Source: Lingula anatina
Lineage: Eukaryota; Brachiopoda; Lingulata; Lingulida; Lingulidae
DNA: 64,000 nt
NCBI RefSeq assembly: GCF_001039355.2
Contig: NW_019775576.1
Span: 213,023-277,022 of the forward strand
Direction of reading: 5' to 3'
The notes beneath the pieces were generated by a model that worked only from the letters and a program-made list of their open reading frames with translations, did no database searches and was not told the DNA's origin. Position 1 is the stretch's first letter; the number at the start of each line of letters is the position of its first letter. Positions 13,398 to 26,080 of this stretch are shown in pieces. The translations under genes and the position numbers were made by a program.

Positions 13398-15027
13398 TTA
13401 ATTTATAATTAGCTTGTTTATCAAACTTACACATGACATAAGAAAAATATATGGGCATGGCAATATAGGCCTATACAAACGTGCATTATTCTCAATAGCA
13501 CGTTCACAAATGCAATGCATTAGTACATGTGTGTGGCTCTTAATTCTTTCAGATCTGCTTCACCTGCAGAGTGACAAAGTTTGGCATGTTTGGTCCTTGG
13601 GGAGTCAAGTGCAAATTCTGCAAGAGAAAGGTGTGCAACAAATGCAGTAAAAAGGTAGGTTAGATGTAAAGCATGACCAAGAGAGAATAGAATTTTTACA
13701 TCATGATAAATATTTATATGTTTATATTCACTCAGTATAGATTTGTTTCATGACATTTAACCAAAGTTGTATTTCTCTCATTTTTAAAAATACTATCCTA
13801 AGTGTTATTTAGCTTTGACCCTGGTGATCCAAAATTATAATTTTTATGTTTTTTTAAAATCTAGATTGCATTTTTTTAAAATTTATTATTATTTTTAGAT
13901 GCGTATTCCCACAGAGCATTTTGAACACATCCCTGTGTATACACTTAGCCCTAGTTCCAGTAGTCCAGAGGAGAAAGAAGAACAGTTTACTACCAGGTAT
14001 ACTAAAGTACATAGTTTATTTCACTGAAATATGTTTCAATGATCAATTGTTAAAAAGAAAAAGATTATAATGGACTTTGATAAAAAAAAATCCTAGGCAA
14101 AGGAGACATTTTGTGCTTGGTAGCACATCATCTCTGTCACAAAATTAAATTATTGAAATTAGTGATAGGATGGCAAAACAAGAAAAATGATTACTTAGAA
14201 TATGCTGAAAAATTACAGAAGAGAAAAAGGTGCAGTTCTGTACCAGGTGAAGTGCATCTTATCTGGGGCTTGTTTACAAGAATTTAAATTTATTTTTCTG
14301 GGTGTGTGTACATGTGTGTGGGAGGGGGGTTGCATTAATTTATAAATAGATCATCCAAGCACTATAAGCTTTTCACTGCATCAATTGTCTTGCTTACACT
14401 GACCATTTGACAGTAGGTGGTTGGCCTATCACCCAAGGAATGCTTTAATGAGAAAGATCAGTGGATTGCAGTTTAAAACTTACAGCCTACCTATAAATTT
14501 TCTTTAGAGATCACAAGGTTAACAGTTTACAGTACTAAGCTTATTATATAAATCTCACTGATTTTTCTAGCACTTACTCTCTGCCACCTTCACCAGTTTT
14601 GGACAAAAAGATATTTGACCACCATAGCTATGAAGTACAAAAGGAGAAAAAGTCCACGCTGACACGTAAGGTGACCATCATGGACAAAGACAAGGACCAT
14701 GAGACACGCCGGTCAACACTGTCCAGAATCTTTTCAAATGACAAGGACAAAGATAAGACCAACCACCACCATCATCACGGCAAGAAACACCTGTCGTTAA
14801 CGAGAAAGTTCTCCAAAGGTAAAGGTGATGCCTCAAAATTGCAGGGGCCAATGATGGACGTTTGTAGAGACTGTAAAGAAATGGTGCTCAACGTAATACG
14901 TGCTAGTCGGACAACGCTTTCTGCGACGTCATCTTCCACGCCCTCTGCACCAAAACCGGCCAACCCGGTATCACGAAAGCCTTCCAGACAGTTTCACCTC
15001 GATTTGAAGCCAATCTATAAATTTTAG
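9074..15027 (+). CDS. spire: Spire actin nucleator, C-terminal seven exons
   Basis: Spire nucleates actin filaments on vesicles together with formins and myosin V. Visible exons: 9074-9177, 10891-10990, 11140-11504, 13059-13193, 13553-13654, 13899-13996 and 14571-15027. All have GT-AG borders and compatible phases, giving about 453 residues to the TAG stop. The first two exons carry an acidic linker (DEVDDEDNDTGYDG). Exon 4 is the Spir-box (VPNPMECLSLRIDEVMHIRS). Exon 5 holds the modified FYVE zinc ligands as CxxC pairs (ICFTC, CKFC, CNKC), and the last pair (CRDC) is in the final exon. The FYVE core has the aromatic turn FGMFGPW. A basic, His-rich insert (five His in a row) lies in the last exon. 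The N-terminal KIND and WH2 domains are not found and must lie left of the window or in exons I could not place. The family assignment is secure. Confidence 0.93.
9190..9330. repeat. Degenerate CA/TG-rich repeat in a Spire intron
   Basis: Irregular ACACA/ATGCAC words just downstream of the first visible Spire exon. They generate several spurious His/Thr-rich and Cys/Val-rich ORFs. Confidence 0.7.
9987..10201. mobile_element. Harbinger-like MITE, copy 2
   Basis: Same family as 3750-3964 and 38167-38382, inside a Spire intron. The 215-bp copy is flanked by TTA on both sides (9984-9986 and 10202-10204). The right terminus, read in reverse, begins GGCTGTATTCCCAGAG and mirrors the left terminus GACCCCATTTCCAGAG. 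Confidence 0.75.
10752..10781. repeat. (CTT)n-type trinucleotide repeat
   Basis: An imperfect CTTCTT run interrupted by CGA, in the intron just before the second visible Spire exon. Confidence 0.8.
12101..12151 (-). ncRNA. Hammerhead ribozyme motif, left arm
   Basis: Reverse complement of the motif at 12499-12549. On the minus strand CTGATGA is at 12142-12136 and GAAA at 12117-12114, separated by the stem II hairpin GTGACT-GAC-AGTCAC. Core and stems are identical to the right-arm copy. Confidence 0.75.
12204..12446 (+). pseudogene. Penelope-like RT C-terminal fragment
   Basis: About 80 codons of open frame, continuous into both repeat arms (ORF 12191-12463). Key residues: GYPKWA near the start, a Lys/Arg/Asp-rich middle, then PYCKGLSEKLTR. 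The catalytic palm (YxDD) is absent, so this is a remnant only. Confidence 0.8.
12499..12549 (+). ncRNA. Hammerhead ribozyme motif, right arm
   Basis: The catalytic core CTGATGA (12508-12514) is followed by a perfect 6-bp stem II (GTGACT / AGTCAC, loop GAC) and then GAAA (12533-12536). A very short helix III (A, loop TA, T) leads to the putative cleavage position. The next bases GGAGGTAAT pair, with one bulged G, with ATTTACTCC just 5' of the core, forming stem I. This is the minimal type I arrangement with tiny stem III described for Penelope-like elements. Activity is not shown. Confidence 0.78.
13366..13396. repeat. (CA)n microsatellite
   Basis: About 15 CA units in the intron between the Spir-box exon and the FYVE exon of Spire. 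Confidence 0.95.
13553..13654 (+). CDS. spire: Spire exon encoding the modified FYVE zinc-finger core
   Basis: 34 residues starting ICFTC, with CxxC pairs at residues 2/5, 20/23 and 28/31 and the hydrophobic turret FGMFGPWG between the first and second pair. In the family this turret inserts into membranes instead of reading PI3P by the classical RRHHCR motif, which is absent here. Both borders are clean (CAG before, GTAGGT after). Confidence 0.9.
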
Positions 15028-16030
15028 AGTTGGATGTGGCTGTTACATGGAATTCTCTGTGAAATGCTTGTCATATAGAGGTTGCCAGAAGTTTCTTTCT
15101 GTGATGTAGATTTTGTATAGGGCTGACCAGCTGGCTTTTATTATTCAGGTGCATTTACAGCCATATTAGGTTGACCACTTTTGGAACTACCCACAACATT
15201 GATCTTATGATTAATATAATTGAAAACCTACCAGTGACAGTAAATGTGTTCACTCAGGGGCTGGCTTCACAAAAAACACAAAAAAACAACTTGTTTTAAC
15301 TCAAAGACTGAGATGTTTCGTGTGCCGTGACCCCTGACTACCAACATGCCTGCTGGGTAGAGTTGGAGACCACCTTTAGGGAAAGGAGGGTTTACATTTA
15401 CTGTGCATGGTTTTAACTGATGTATACTGCTCACAGAAAAAGTTTTCACGGAGTTGAGTTGACCCAATGTGACTTTAAACTCACCTGTATTATTCAGATT
15501 GTTTGTCTTCAGATGAATAGCCTAGAGTAGAGAGAAACAAAATGACCTCTTAGGAAATCAACATATTTAGTCTGTGTAACCATGATGATGTATATATATA
15601 CCGACAGTTTGTTATAATGGCAGTACTATACAGTGTAACATACTGTCATCACTTCATTAGATCCCTTTTAATATCTGTATGTTAGCAACTTTTTACAGTA
15701 ACTGACAAAGAACTGCTTGACATGAAGCAAAAGAGATTGAAAACTTGGACAGGTTTCAAAGTAAAACATAATATACACTCAAGTTGTAATTAATACAGGT
15801 ATTGTGTCTATGATGTAAATGTTTCATGTATGTATGATTTTTGATGTGTATACAGGAAAAATGTGCTTCCATATTATCTTACAGTGAAAAGCAACAGTGA
15901 TGATGGTTTATTATTATCTATGAATTTTTTTAATCAGTTGGCCTGAAGAGATGTCGTTCATAATAATAATACTGTTACTGGAATGACTGCATGTATAATA
16001 AAGTAAGGGTGCTACTCGTATTCCGTCAAG
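15028..16030 (+). other. Probable Spire 3' UTR
   Basis: AT-rich sequence after the TAG stop. An AATAAA signal lies at 15997-16002, followed by a T-rich stretch. The extent is inferred from that signal alone. Confidence 0.5.
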
Positions 16031-19000
16031 TTAGTTAGTTAAGAAGACTGCGCTAGCAGGGTAAATTTTTGGCAAAAATAGGGCTAGAAATGTAAATGTT
16101 AAGTAATATATATATATTTTTTTTCCATCTTTGAGATATTCCAAGGCCATGACCTTTGATTTTGCAAATGTTCTACAAGAGATACAATTTCTTTTCTTTT
16201 CTTTTTTGCTTTGAATTTGTGTTATTTGTTAGTAATAATGATATTCTACGTCAAAGGACGGCTCTTGAAATTAAAAACACGGCTGTTGAGTTTTGGCTCC
16301 TGTTTTACCTAAGATATTTGATTATGTAATTATATATTTTTATATTCAATTTGGTTGTGAAGTTTTATTAGGTATATTTCCATTTATTTCATATCACTAT
16401 ACTATAAAATGGGTAAAATTATATAGCTGTTTTTGGACAAGTTGACTGTACAGCCAATTTTTGGGGTGTGAATTTAAGTGACTCACATTTTAAATAATTA
16501 AAGCTTCCTTAGGCAAATGGTACCAGAAGGATAAGGCATTTTGCTATGTATTTGTCTAAAAATGTTCCCCTTGTTTTTTTCTTCAATGATAATAGTGTGC
16601 AAACTAGTTTGACGACAAAAAATAAGAATATTTTAACACGTTATAATACAATAGCCAAACTTGGTCGTAATTCACATTTCATTTGCTTTAAGTTGGCAAT
16701 AAATTGTCCCAGGTGCAACTTACGATCCTTAGTAGATCTTGACTTTTAGAAGAAAAATTTAGTTTACATTATCTCAGTACTGACCTATAATAGCCCACTG
16801 TAGTGTAGTAGTCATAGATCTAAAACAGTAACCGTTTCTCGTCTTAAAAAGGCGCCATGTTTCATTGAAATTGACCACTACTGATGTATTGTGGGTAAGA
16901 GAAGACTAAATTTCTGAATGTTTAGATCAAGTTTTGGTCGTAAGTTGTTTGTGCAGTGGACCCTTGGAGGCAGTGTTAGAAATTAAGGCTGGACCGTCTG
17001 CCCGGGGCTGACAACTTTCAGAACGGGCTGAGAAGTTTTCCCACCCGGCAGACATTCAGTCCAGCTACTTTTCAGATGTCTGGACTTTCGGTCCAGCAAC
17101 TAATTTTCCTAAGAGGCAAACACTGCTTGGAGGTGATATTTCCAAGAACGGCATTATCTCTTGAGGTAAGGTATTAGAAAGTGACATTAAAAACTAAGAA
17201 CTTGTAACTTGGATAAAGAATAAAGGATGTCCCAAGTATTGATAACTGCAGCTACATATGTTATAGCTCTTAACTGATCTTCTTGTTTTCGTGGGTAAAA
17301 AAATTCTTTCAGAAAGCTACTGTATTTTTAAAATTTTTCTTAAGCCTACATTTCCGCAGGTGGTATAAGATGAAACCATAGAGAGAAGACAACCTCCCCA
17401 ACTTCAGTCCACACATGCACGGCACAAGCTCAGCCTGCGAGATTTGATGTTGGCATTCTTTCTCTACTTCTATGAAAATTGTATTTAGTTTCATCATAGA
17501 AGTAGAGAAATACAATTTCCCCTTGCAATTGTTTGACATTGTAAGTAGCTGTACGTGGCATCTATATTTATATTACGTGTAGGTGCTATGCCATTTCTTC
17601 AACATGAGCTTGGTTCGTAGGTTGAAAAGTGATCATATATGTCACCCATGTGGTCATAATGAGAACACACACAACTTCAGATTAGTACAGGCAAGTTACT
17701 CTATGTTCTAAACATCTTTACTATTGTTATGCTTCCTAAACCACCACAGGTGGAAGGAAAAGAGGCTAGTAACAGGTTCAAACATTATCATAAACACCAC
17801 AAGACCCCTGAACCAGTCTCGTACAGGAACCGTGCAATGCTATCTACGATACTGCTACGGTCTAATGATTTTCAAAATTTTGTCAAAAGTTTTAGCTTGA
17901 TGAAAATCGTAGAGGCTACGGAGACCATGAATCTGTTTGATTTTGTACAATTTCACACAGCCTTCATCTTCTGTTGCCACAGAACGAGGATTTGCAGGCA
18001 ATACATGGACATCTCATGGCAATTAATGTAATCTAGGCTTTAATGTGGTATCGTTATGATTGTTTTTTGAGATTTAAACCATCTGTGAATGTCCAACTGA
18101 TGATATTGAAGTTGAAAAAAAAAAGTAAAAAACTTGACTAATATATATCTAAACGTTATAAAACTTGCAACAATCACACTTCAATGTTTATTTTTCTATA
18201 ACTAATTACAAAGTATAAATTTGAGACCTTGGGTCCACAGATTAAATTGACAAACTGTATGAGAAAAAAATAATAAAATAATGAAAATAAGCAGATATAA
18301 AACATATCATAAAACTAAACAATTCTTATTTATATAGTACCATGTCATTAAATGACAATTAACTTGACAACATCTACAAAAGTGTACATATCTGAATCAT
18401 AAAATAAGATTGTCATTTTTAGTAACATTTCAGTGATGATAATCCTTTACTTTGAATAATCACTTTTGAACAAAATGTCCCTTTACTCTATTCACAAGAG
18501 TTTTTATACATCCTAATTGATTATCACGACTTTAACATTACTCAATACAAGTGTTTGAAACCATGAACAACTTATAGAAAAGATTGTCAAATTTATCCTC
18601 AACTGCTGATCAAATTTACCCTCAACTCCTGATCATTTATTACAAATACAAATACATTCCTATATAACACATGCATAATATATTATCCATTTAATATAAT
18701 GCTTGTTTGAATGCATATTTTGATTTTAATGGGAGTGTTGAATAAGTTCATTAACTACATAATTTTGAATGCTAAATTTAATCAAAAGTGGTTACTAATG
18801 GAATAGCTGAAGTCAAAATTTCGTTTAAGTATTAACTGAGATAAGCAACTGAGAAAAGAATATTTAGTATAAAAAAAGTTTTTTTAAAAAATTCATAAGG
18901 TGTCCCAACATGATGTCATAATATCTTTTAAAGCAATTGTAATTATGTAATCACTGAATTTCATTGATCAAAACGAAAGCCTGACATCTTGGTTTGAATT

Positions 19001-20130
19001 TTTAAACAAGTCTTCAAATTTATTACAAAATTTGACAATTGAAACTTAATAACTATTAAGTTTTTTTTTTTCATATCTTTAAATTGACCCTGCAAAATGA
19101 TCCCCCACCATGTGTTGTTTGTGCAATTACTCCAATTTTCTTCCAAAAATTTTAACATTTTGTATAAATTTTTGCATTTGGAAACTTTAACCTAATTCAC
19201 TTGATGAGGGATACTTTCTGGACATTTGTTTTTGAATTTAAATAGATTTTTTTATTTCAATTTGTTAGAATAATTAAAAAAATTATCATAAAATGCTTGC
19301 AGAAGAACCAATAAGAATTCAACAATTATCTTTGGCCAAAGAAACCCTGAAAACATGATTTCACAAACAAGGAGGTTACCTTTAATATATATGAAAAAAT
19401 AAGCAGAATTATGAATATAATAACAGTTACTACAATATACAATGTTGATATGTATCTTAAATTCACCTAATCACAGACTATTCTTCATTGTTTTAAAGTA
19501 GAGTTACAGTCAATTACTGTTACTTTGATACTAACATGATTGTATGTAGATTATGAATAGTTTAAAAGCAAATTTAAAGGATATTTTACATCTTAACTTC
19601 TCTGAGACTACAACATGACTTACCAATGACAGAAACAGCATGGAGTATTAGATACAAAGGCCACTTTGCTGGTTTTAGCACTGAAATCGATGGGCTTACA
19701 AGTCTTCTGCATTTAAGAGTATTTTACACATTATTCACCACTAATTAATTGTTCACATGTTAATTTTACATCTTTGGTGGATCCAGAATTCTATTCTAGA
19801 CAGCACAGGGTGTGGGGTGGCGTGGAATGGGGTGAACTGATTTTCTTTTGTTTAAAAAATGGGGCACTTAATTTTAGTTGACTACTTATTCTGACGTCAG
19901 AATCCCCATGATGACCATATAAATATGTTCTTAAGCTAACAGTGATTTTTCAATGAAAGCATCAGCTATCAATCGGGCACAAATGGCAGGAATGATATCA
20001 TGACATTTAAGACTAACATTCTACTTGCGTTACTATTTCAGGAAACGAAATTGAAAAGTTTAAGAGGAGTGTGGTAAACTTCACCACAAAACCCTCCCAT
20101 ATCTGATTATCAATGGCTTACAGTTTTCCT
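16031..20130. other. Intergenic region between convergent genes
   Basis: No supported gene. Holds the hAT-like MITE at 16971-17125, a small interleaved inverted repeat at 17460-17518, and otherwise AT-rich sequence. Part of the right side must be 3' UTR of the minus-strand gene ending at 20131. Confidence 0.5.
16971..17125. mobile_element. hAT-like MITE with perfect 8-bp target duplication
   Basis: A 155-bp insert starting CAGTGTT and ending AACACTG, flanked on both sides by CTTGGAGG (16963-16970 and 17126-17133). An 8-bp duplication with CAGNG ends is diagnostic of hAT. The interior has inverted GTCCAGC/GGTCCAGC-type words. It has no coding capacity. Confidence 0.85.
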
Positions 20131-21325
20131 TTAGTCCACCTCCATAGAATTATCTCCACTTCCAAAATCGAATAAAGCATGGGCAAGGTCTTCCTTTTCT
20201 GCGGCTAGTGTCTCACAAATACATTCCATCTTCACTCCCTGTTCGATAACTGTCCTCCCTAACTGGCTCATGCTGGACAGGGGAAGATTTGGGTAACCTC
20301 TCGTGAAAAGGAGAACAAGACGACCGAATTTATCGAAACATGGTGAACCTGAAGCTCCATGCATAAAACTTGTCTGTAGAAGCTGCAGATTTTGATTCTC
20401 CACTCCCTCATATGCAGCCGGACCAAATGCAATTTTCCCATTGGTCAGAATTTCTTTAGTTTCAGAATCATCAAGGCTTTTCAATGGGCAACGATAATCT
20501 AACTTTTTAATGTCACCATTATTGTGTCCAATGATATGCACATAGTCTGTGGTTGCTGCAACTCCCCACCGCGGGGCGCTGTCCAAGACAACCTCATTTT
20601 TGAGTTTGAGAATGGCCACATCTAGTTCTTTATTAGACCAAACTATATCTGGTTCCAGTCCAAGCCACTCAGTGCTGTGCTGACTGTAAAGATCCTCAAA
20701 CTGGAATGACACCTTGGTCTGAGTTTTATCACCAAGAACTCTGACATCATTTCCTACATCTGAAAAAAATAGTATGCGTACATGGGGACTCAATTATATA
20801 GAAATGTGATATAGAATTTCATAATAGATAATATATGAAATTCAATCAGTTATAGTTCACATAAATTATGACTGACTTCCAGTTTCAGCAGTATCCATCA
20901 GTATTTGACTTAATCTCATAACTGAGATGGAAACTGGCGAATGGCACTTGCAATGGTACAAAAAAGACCTATACATAGTAATTTTCTGAGCCTTTTTGGA
21001 CAGATAATTTTTAAATACTCTGATAACTGAAGGACATAATGCAACTTTCACGACATTTTTGCTGTATATCGTATGCCTTTAAAGCGATCTTGTGAGTTAA
21101 AAAACTTACTAAGAAAAATCATTTCTAAAACATGTAGATTGGTCATGATGAACTCCTTTCCCAGCTGAAAACAACTTCCTGTTACACCACAAGGTCCAAC
21201 AAGTATCCCCACATATTTGCTATACTCCATGATTTTCCTGAGAAGGCTGATTGTCTCGCTGTTGTCTTCATTTTTAGTGAAAAGAGCCGTCATCTGGTGC
21301 TTAATGTTGCCTTCCTTGTCCCCTC
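20131..21325 (-). CDS. FAM111-like trypsin-fold protease domain (two exons)
   Basis: Exons 21325-21110 and 20759-20131 encode the C-terminal third. The first holds GSCFQLGKEFIMTNLHVLEM with catalytic His (~967). The second holds NKELDVAILKL with Asp (~1021) and FMHGASGSPCFDKFGRLVLL with Ser (~1111, motif GxSGxP). The 'HGxSGSPxFD..G' signature and the isolated intracellular trypsin fold resemble FAM111/TYSND1-type proteases. There is no signal peptide, so it acts inside the cell. The tail is acidic and ends with Glu-Val-Asp. Catalysis is plausible because the triad is complete. It could instead be a separate gene, but intron phase and spacing join it to the upstream exons. Confidence 0.85.
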
Positions 21326-23675
21326 CTTTCAAAAGAAGTCAAAAATGCAATGTGTGTTTCTATTTTAGAGTGAAGAAACACAGGCAAATCCAGGATTTTT
21401 ATTAAGAAGTGAAAGGGGGGGGGGGCAGTAAACAACGACAATTTAAACTGTTTTTTTTTTTGTGTCATCTGGATCTTTCTTGTGTTGGAAAAAAATAAGG
21501 AAACTTAAAGAAAAGTAAAAATTGCAAAAATTATCCTTAAATCATCTTATGCTGAATAAGAAGATAAACAGAAAGACAATTTGCATTCAACATTAGCATT
21601 AGTATCCCCACATGACCTACTAGTATACAGTTGTGCTTCTTTTATTTCTGATTTATCTCATTGTTTACTGAAACTTCAGTCACTTTCTAAGAGGGCGGGG
21701 GGGGGGGGGGAGAGGGAGGGGGAGGAAAACAAAATTAAGGCTTTTTACATTTTATTTAGGACAGGAACAGAGGGTTGGGTGGGTGGAGGGGGAGGGAAGG
21801 GAAGGGATGCAGGAAGAGGGGGTGGAGGTGGGGAATACTCACCGATTGGTTTGACATCCATTTCATGCTTGACACATACAACTTGTTTATTGACTTCCAC
21901 TCTTTGGCGCAAACAGACATCACAGAGGAATCGACAGCCACAGGTCATGGGGGTAATGGCTGAAATCACATTTGGAACGATACACGGTTGCTTCTGAATA
22001 TCTTTGGGGACGCTCAGAACATGTTGGTTCCTGGACTAACAGATCCGCGGATCAAATATGGCCGACCCACTCGAAAGCATGCCACATAATAGACACTGAA
22101 CAGATTCTTGCATTGACTATGCGGCAAACTTTTAAGAGTGTCGGCCATATGTGATCCGCAGATCTGTTAGTCCGCAGATCAACTTTGGTTGTGAATGCTG
22201 CCTTAGGATTGTAGGCAGAAATTTCAAATGGAGAATTCTTTTTTTTTTTGATGGTGCACCCTTTACCTCCATTAGCTGATCCAACTTAAGAAATGGCTTA
22301 CAAGCTAGAAAGATCAAATGCTGATTTGGAATGGACCTTTGCAGTCCCTCAGTATCTGCCTTGTCTACAGCCTGTCAGCCAGCTGAGACAGAATACTATA
22401 TTTATAACAATATTTGCTTTCTAATTCTTGTACTGCATTTACACCTAAGGTTAGCCCATTCTGATGTCTTCTCTGATCTTTCTAGAAACACGAAAATACC
22501 AACTGTGAATCTGGGATTATAAAAAAAGCACAAAAATCAATCCAAAAATCCATTCCCAATCGCATAAATATATTATAAAATATGATCTAAGAGCTGGTAC
22601 ATAAAGTTTCATCTTTATCTTTGCATATCTTTAGTGCATTTAATTTCGAGGCCCAATTCCAAATTTAACTGCTGCCAGTTTGGTAAAACATTTTTGGGAA
22701 TGGATTCTTGTCACAACTAATGGGAACAACTTATCAAGGCAGGATGCACAACACAAAATCACCAAATGTTCAGTTCTGACAAATAGCTTTTTACCTGATT
22801 CGCTTCAAACTACATATATCCTAGTAAAAGTTGAAATCAACTAATTATAAGTATAATTTGCTGTCGCTTATTTTAATGTATAATGATGCCTATTATCTGA
22901 TACAATGATCATCTCTGGCTTTTTCAGAAATTAAGCCCGCTTGTGAGATAAAATACAAAATCACTATTAATAAGTCATGGTACAAAAATGATCAGCTTTG
23001 CAAAACTGTCCAAAGTCACCATGTTTTTTGTGTCACTTCTGTATTGCTGTCTAAGACAACGTTTCCAGTTTTAAATTAACACTTACGGCTAAATAGTTAA
23101 CCCCACCTCAGGCAGAAACTCTTACAATTTCTTGTCTTGTATAACATCATGCAGTGCTCACAGCCTCATTATGGCTGATTTCTGTTGAATTCCATTACAG
23201 CGGATAATGGTAATTACTAGATCTTTTCAATGGGGGAAAATTGTGAATTTTACAGATACTATCATAATTTCTTAAAATGAGAACACTCCTGTAGAGTGGT
23301 AGCAACAAAATTAAAAAGCAGGCACTCCTATAGTTCTTTTCTATGCAGTAAAAGCAGATCAAATGCTTTACAGAAATTAAATTTTGATACTTAAAAATTA
23401 TGTACCTGACAGTTTGAAAATTTTTCCCCATTGAAAAGTTCCAGTCATTACAGTAAGTAACAGTACTTACCCACATCCTGTACCAAGCAATACAAGCAAT
23501 GCCTGGCCTGAATTTTATCATCACGACAGGGCCCGGCATCATACAGGGAACTCCTTGGTAATTTGGCCTGGAAAAATATGTCATCGTTTTTCAAACAGAT
23601 TTTTCAGTTATTTTAAATGACTTGGATTTAACATTTCATGAACAAATTTTTAATAAAAAGATTTGGTTTATGTTT

Positions 23676-23750
<75 letters not shown>

Positions 23751-26037
23751 GGGGGTGGGGGGGGGGGGGGATTAATCATAAAATCTTCTAAGACCAATAC
23801 TGTAGTCAATTTACAATAATTGGTTAAATATTTTTCCTTATCAAATTTAAAGACTGGTTCAACTTAGAGTGTAAATTGACTAGTGGCACCTGACATCTCC
23901 CAGAAAATCCATTTTCAAATTTTTACCTTGTAAAGCTTCATCAGTCTTTCACTGACTTCCTGAACTGTGAACCTATCATCGGGATCTTTTCTGAGACAGT
24001 TGGCAATGATTTGAGCATATTCCTGAGCCACATCCACGGGCCATTCCTGAAAATTCACAGTACAACAACAAGTGCTTGTTTGATTCCAAACAAAGTTCAG
24101 TTACAAAATACTAGGTTCTGAATCAACTGCTTTTAAATTAATTCACCGTTTTGAGGACGAAACTCAACTGTCGCTTTTTTTTTTGTCTTACCAAGCGTTT
24201 ATCCATGATTTTGGATAGTTTTCCTTTAATCTTGGTTGGTTTGAGAAACCCCTCACGGTCCCACTTCTCATGGATTCGTCTTCTCTTGTCATCTTCCTCC
24301 AGAGCTGTCACATTGGTCAGCAGTTCTAAGAACACTGGAACATAGTTTATCAATATTAATAATAATAATATACAAGAAGAACATACACATACAAAATTAT
24401 GAAATACACATTTTAAAAACATTTATACTACAAAAATTATTTTTAAAGAATTAAAATAAATGAAATACAAATTTAAAGTTTCCTATAAAATTCAGCAATT
24501 TTTTATTTTTAAATAAAATTAAAATGAGCGAGATTCATACCCAATTCAAACTGTTGAGAAAATCACAATGTAATATGAACCATTTTTTCAACTTGAGGTT
24601 TATAATTTTTATCATGATGAATGAAATTCACCAGTCTCCACTTTTAACATATGTGACTCAAAAATTTAGAAACTTAGAACTCAAAAACTGGTTCACAGAT
24701 CCTTGGTAATAAGGTAAAAGTGCTGACATTTCAAGGAAAATAACTACTTTAAATTAAAAAAAAAAAAAGACTTATTAAATGTTATTGTGTGACTAAGCCT
24801 GCTGTTTAGCTAGCTCATAAATGTTAGACTGAAAGTGGGACATACCAACTCCCTGATCTCAGCATCTTTGAAAAAAAACTATTTTTTTTTTATTATTGAA
24901 TAATAAAAAAAGGGATTATACTAACCAACTCCAAGACCATAGCAGTCAGTTTTTTCAGTAGGTGTTCCATGGCTTAGATAATCAGGGTCCTGATAGCCAA
25001 GAGAAAAACGAGTCTCTGTGGAAACAAGAATAAAATTTCCAATCACTTAAAACAATCAATGGAAAATACTGTCAATCTCGCATATAATGGACTGGACTGA
25101 GACTTTGAATTCATTACATCATAAGTGAGTTACCAGTTTATGCCAGGCCCTTATTATTGAGGTCTACAGTAACTGTATGTTACATACACAATGAATCATG
25201 ATACGAAAGAATCAAGATATAAATATTTCTTGATAGATTACATAATTTGGCCGATAGGTTTTATATTACAAAAATTGTTAATTTCTGTATAGCATATGAG
25301 AAGCTTTTCCTCCACAAAATATAACAATATAATATCATTTTTAACTTGTTGCTTCCACTCCATTTTCAGAAATGATGACTTTAAAAATACAGCACCTGTA
25401 AAATTCACAGTTTTCCCCCATTAAAAACATCAAGAAATTACCACCATGATACTTACTGGACTGGGATATGTCAGATGTATAATTTCTCTTATAAGGCCGC
25501 GCAAAGCCTAAATCCCCCAGTCTGGCATTGAGCTGACTATCTAAGAAAACATTGGCTGACTTGATATCGCGGTGATATATGCGGTTTGAGCTGCAAAAGA
25601 AAAAAAATTATATCAAAATTAATGTTTTACTTTCATGTTTGTAAACAGTAAAAGATAAAATTTCATATTTTACTTCTAAACTTCATTTCTGCAAAAACTG
25701 AAGATAATTCATTTTCTACTGGAGAACAATGTCCAATGTCCTATAGCCAAAAGTTTTTTCTTATTCTTTTCTTTTATTTTTAGGCAATAAGGTTTTACCC
25801 ATCTTCCTGCAAAAACAACACTGCGTTGGCAAGCTGGGCACTGATTCTAAGACGGATTTTCCAGTTCATCAGTTCTCTTGACTTCAACTTCTTCTTTAAA
25901 TCACTGCCAGGCATCAAGATATACACAAGGCATTTTTGGTACCTTAAAATATAAACAATTTTCATATAATAATATTTACTGAAATTTGACCAAGCCTTCA
26001 TTCTGTTTTTTTCTTTTTTGTTCACCAACCATGTCAA

Positions 26038-26080
<43 letters not shown>

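Noticed and set aside
17729-18031. 100-aa ORF on the plus strand
   Set aside because: No domain, low complexity in part, no splice or promoter context; likely chance.
21581-21997. Overlapping Gly/Pro-rich ORFs on both strands
   Set aside because: Products of the G-rich tracts and antisense of the RING-like exon.
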